34,147 nt of DNA, taken from contig JAQVOO010000005.1 in the NCBI GenBank assembly GCA_028702575.1, positions 1-34,147 of the forward strand, given 5' to 3'. Below the pieces are notes generated by a model. That model saw only the letters and a list, made by a program, of their open reading frames with translations, did no database searches and was not told the origin of the DNA. Positions 32,517 to 34,147 of the stretch are shown here, piece after piece (position 1 is the stretch's first letter; each line of letters begins with the position of its first letter). The translations under genes were made by a program, and so were the position numbers. This stretch comes from Sphaerochaetaceae bacterium (GTDB taxonomy: Bacteria > Spirochaetota > Spirochaetia > Sphaerochaetales > Sphaerochaetaceae).

Positions 32517-33804
32517 GCTCGTTTAATCCTTCTTTGAGCACCTTTTCTGCAATTGAAGAAGAGATGTAATCAGGTAGAAATAACCGTAATTTCCTTAAAC
32601 TAGTAGTAAAAGCTCGAACTAAAGGTGGAGTAAATAATTCATCTACTGATGCGAAATCTTTCAACGTGTTATGTTCAAGTAGGATAGGGATATCAGATTC
32701 AAAAGAGATATCCTCTGGAATATCGATTATCACTTCACATGAGTTCAATTTAGGATATGAGCGAACTAGTTCTTCGTACACAGACTGTTCCACCAGAGCA
32801 CGACTTTCTTGATTTGTAAAAAGATTACGGCAGTGCTCAGTTTGGGTTAAGGAGAGGGTAGCTTTTGTTTGTAGCAAATCGTTATTGCGTACTTTTTTTA
32901 CAAGCTCTACCACCTCGAGATCTTGCATATGTGAAAAAAGTGTCCAAAAAGATTCATCATCTAAATTGAATAGATCTGTTTCATGACAGATTTCTTTTTG
33001 AAGCGCAAGTCGGACTGCTTTTTTAATCATAGCAGTGGCACTGCGGGTCACCCGATGCCAATATACATTACGATACATCGAGTATTTTGCAAAAAGAAGA
33101 TGTTCTACCGCGCCAATAGCTTCTAAAGGGATACAAAGGGTTTGTCCTTGATGCACAGATAAGTGACGAATTATGTAGGAAGCATCTTGCATGCCATAAG
33201 GGATGCCACAGAACAAAGCATCCCGACTAAGATAATCGAGTTTGTCAGGGTCCATGGTTCCCGATAATATAGTGCGATAAAAAAAGATTTCAGCATCGTC
33301 ACATGGTAAAGCTGGATCAATAATCTGGCAAACAGCCTCAACAGAAGTTCCTAATTGGTCGGTTATGATATGACCTAAACTCTTATCTTCAGCTATAATT
33401 TCAGCCCCTAACACCTCATGTTCTCGACTTATATTATCTTTGAGAGCATGGGCATAAGGGAAATGACCCACATCGTGTAACATAGCTGCTGCTAAGAGTG
33501 CCTGAATCCCTTCCTGGCTCAGAAGTGGATGAGAGTGCTCCCCAGTAAGGAGTGCTAGCACAATTAAACGAGTTGCATGGAACACTCCTAGGCTATGGTC
33601 CAAACGGGTATGGACAGCTCCTGGATATAACAAATGAACTGGACCCAATTGTTTAATTCGCCCAAGTTTCTGAAGAGATTCACTAGTAAATAATCGTTTA
33701 AATCCTTTAGATAGCGGAATATCTCTCCATAGCGGATCTCTTACTGTTTGTGTAAAATCGCCTATGAGACGGGCAATTTGATTCTTCACAAAATTGTTTT
33801 TCAT
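32509..33804 (-). CDS. HD-domain phosphohydrolase (COG1078/dGTPase-like)
   Basis: 431 residues. Metal-binding HD motifs are present: TRLDHSLG (His70), AAMLHDVGHFPYAH (His110, Asp111), an EHE at 128-130 and GTMDPDKLDYLSRD (181-194). This arrangement belongs to the SAMHD1/dGTPase-like HD superfamily. Members hydrolyse dNTPs or other nucleotides; the precise substrate is unknown. The C-terminal part (about 290-431) has few recognised motifs. It is the first gene of the HD-ttcA-giant protein operon. The ribosome site at the ATG is poor (GGGGCA directly before it). Confidence 0.85.
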   Translation of the reverse strand: MKNNFVKNQIARLIGDFTQTVRDPLWRDIPLSKGFKRLFTSESLQKLGRIKQLGPVHLLYPGAVHTRLDHSLGVFHATRLIVLALLTGEHSHPLLSQEGIQALLAAAMLHDVGHFPYAHALKDNISREHEVLGAEIIAEDKSLGHIITDQLGTSVEAVCQIIDPALPCDDAEIFFYRTILSGTMDPDKLDYLSRDALFCGIPYGMQDASYIIRHLSVHQGQTLCIPLEAIGAVEHLLFAKYSMYRNVYWHRVTRSATAMIKKAVRLALQKEICHETDLFNLDDESFWTLFSHMQDLEVVELVKKVRNNDLLQTKATLSLTQTEHCRNLFTNQESRALVEQSVYEELVRSYPKLNSCEVIIDIPEDISFESDIPILLEHNTLKDFASVDELFTPPLVRAFTTSLRKLRLFLPDYISSSIAEKVLKEGLNEHA

Positions 33805-33848
33805 TGCCCCAATGGTACCGAAAGCCCTCTTTTCTGTCTAGGCAATGT

Positions 33849-33878
33849 TTGACATCCAACTACTTCTTAGGTCATCAT
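33849..33878 (+). promoter_or_regulatory. candidate promoter of the right-edge gene
   Basis: A perfect TTGACA (33849-33854) with an 18-base spacer and CATCAT (33873-33878). The -10 box matches only four of six positions, and the start point would be at or near the ATG. Confidence 0.35.
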
Positions 33879-33884
33879 AGAGAT

Positions 33885-34147
33885 ATGAAAAAGGTGTTGA
33901 TTGGACTACTGGTATTAATAGCCTGGAGTGGGGTTTTTTTAACTGCTACCACAGTAACCCAAGCAGTATTAGAACTTCCTTGGATAGGGCAGATGCCTAT
34001 CCATGAAACACTAGGCATACTTAGTGATCCTGGAATTCCTAGTCACCCGGTAATTGCTAGGACACAAGAGGCCTTCTCCGGTGTCTATGGTCCCCTCTGG
34101 TATGAGGATTTTGTCCATAGCGATGCTCGTTATATGCTGAATAAACT
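33885..34147 (+). CDS. secreted protein, 5' part only (runs off the window)
   Basis: An open frame of 87 complete codons with no stop before the window end. It begins MKKVLIGLLVLIAWSGVFLT, a clear signal peptide with possible cleavage after TVTQA, and continues with GILSDPGIPSHPVIARTQEA and FSGVYGPLWYEDF. No family was recognised. It is divergent from the HD operon. AGAGAT just before the ATG is a weak ribosome site. Confidence 0.65.
   Translation, partial: MKKVLIGLLVLIAWSGVFLTATTVTQAVLELPWIGQMPIHETLGILSDPGIPSHPVIARTQEAFSGVYGPLWYEDFVHSDARYMLNK

Overview
The window is a gene-dense, chromosomal-looking stretch with AT-leaning base composition, good Shine-Dalgarno sites and many overlapping genes. 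It most resembles a host-associated spirochaete (Treponema/Sphaerochaeta/Entomospira-like). This rests on the kind of genes present: a Bacteroidetes/Chlamydia/spirochaete-type histone H1-like peptide, a DUF4105 membrane protein, a RecJ with a large internal insertion, a serA-serC-Lrp cluster, and a giant outer-membrane protein. No rRNA, tRNA, CRISPR array, insertion sequence or prophage gene was seen, so the lineage call is an inference. No stretch over 300 bases lacks a gene; the longest gene-free parts carry small genes, terminators or promoters.

Left part (1-9.8 kb). valS runs rightward and meets, at a bidirectional hairpin, a leftward 58-codon histone H1-like gene. Leftward genes follow: a U32 tRNA-hydroxylation-type protein and the Lon protease as a pair, then an SGNH hydrolase overlapping a queuosine-precursor transporter, then a GH3 glycosidase. 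A short divergent region separates the GH3 gene from a rightward carbamate kinase. That gene abuts, stop codon to stop codon, a leftward DUF4105 membrane protein.

Centre (12.2-24.9 kb), all rightward. recO and recJ (DNA repair) precede rpsU, which appears to start on ATA. Next is methionine synthesis by direct sulfhydrylation: metY for O-acetylhomoserine sulfhydrylase, and metA carrying the acetyl-CoA-type Glu111. The serine pathway genes serA, serC and an Lrp-like regulator are translationally coupled. Then come lysC and a set of three: a dihydroorotate-dehydrogenase-like flavoprotein without the catalytic Cys, a PlsC-like acyltransferase and a lipoprotein. Together metA, metY, serA, serC and lysC form an amino-acid block around homoserine, homocysteine and serine.

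Right part (24.9-34.1 kb), mostly leftward. An operon runs HD phosphohydrolase, ttcA-like tRNA thiolase, then a 1647-residue chimeric surface protein ending at a strong terminator. mutL lies just beyond. The giant protein is the most unusual object here. It combines a signal peptide, a FecR-like domain, a 36-bp/12-residue Pro-Glu tandem repeat, a 5'-nucleotidase-like domain with its catalytic motifs eroded, a second low-complexity linker, and two diverged copies of a beta-rich outer-membrane domain ending in Phe. A new rightward secreted protein starts at the right edge and is cut by the window end.
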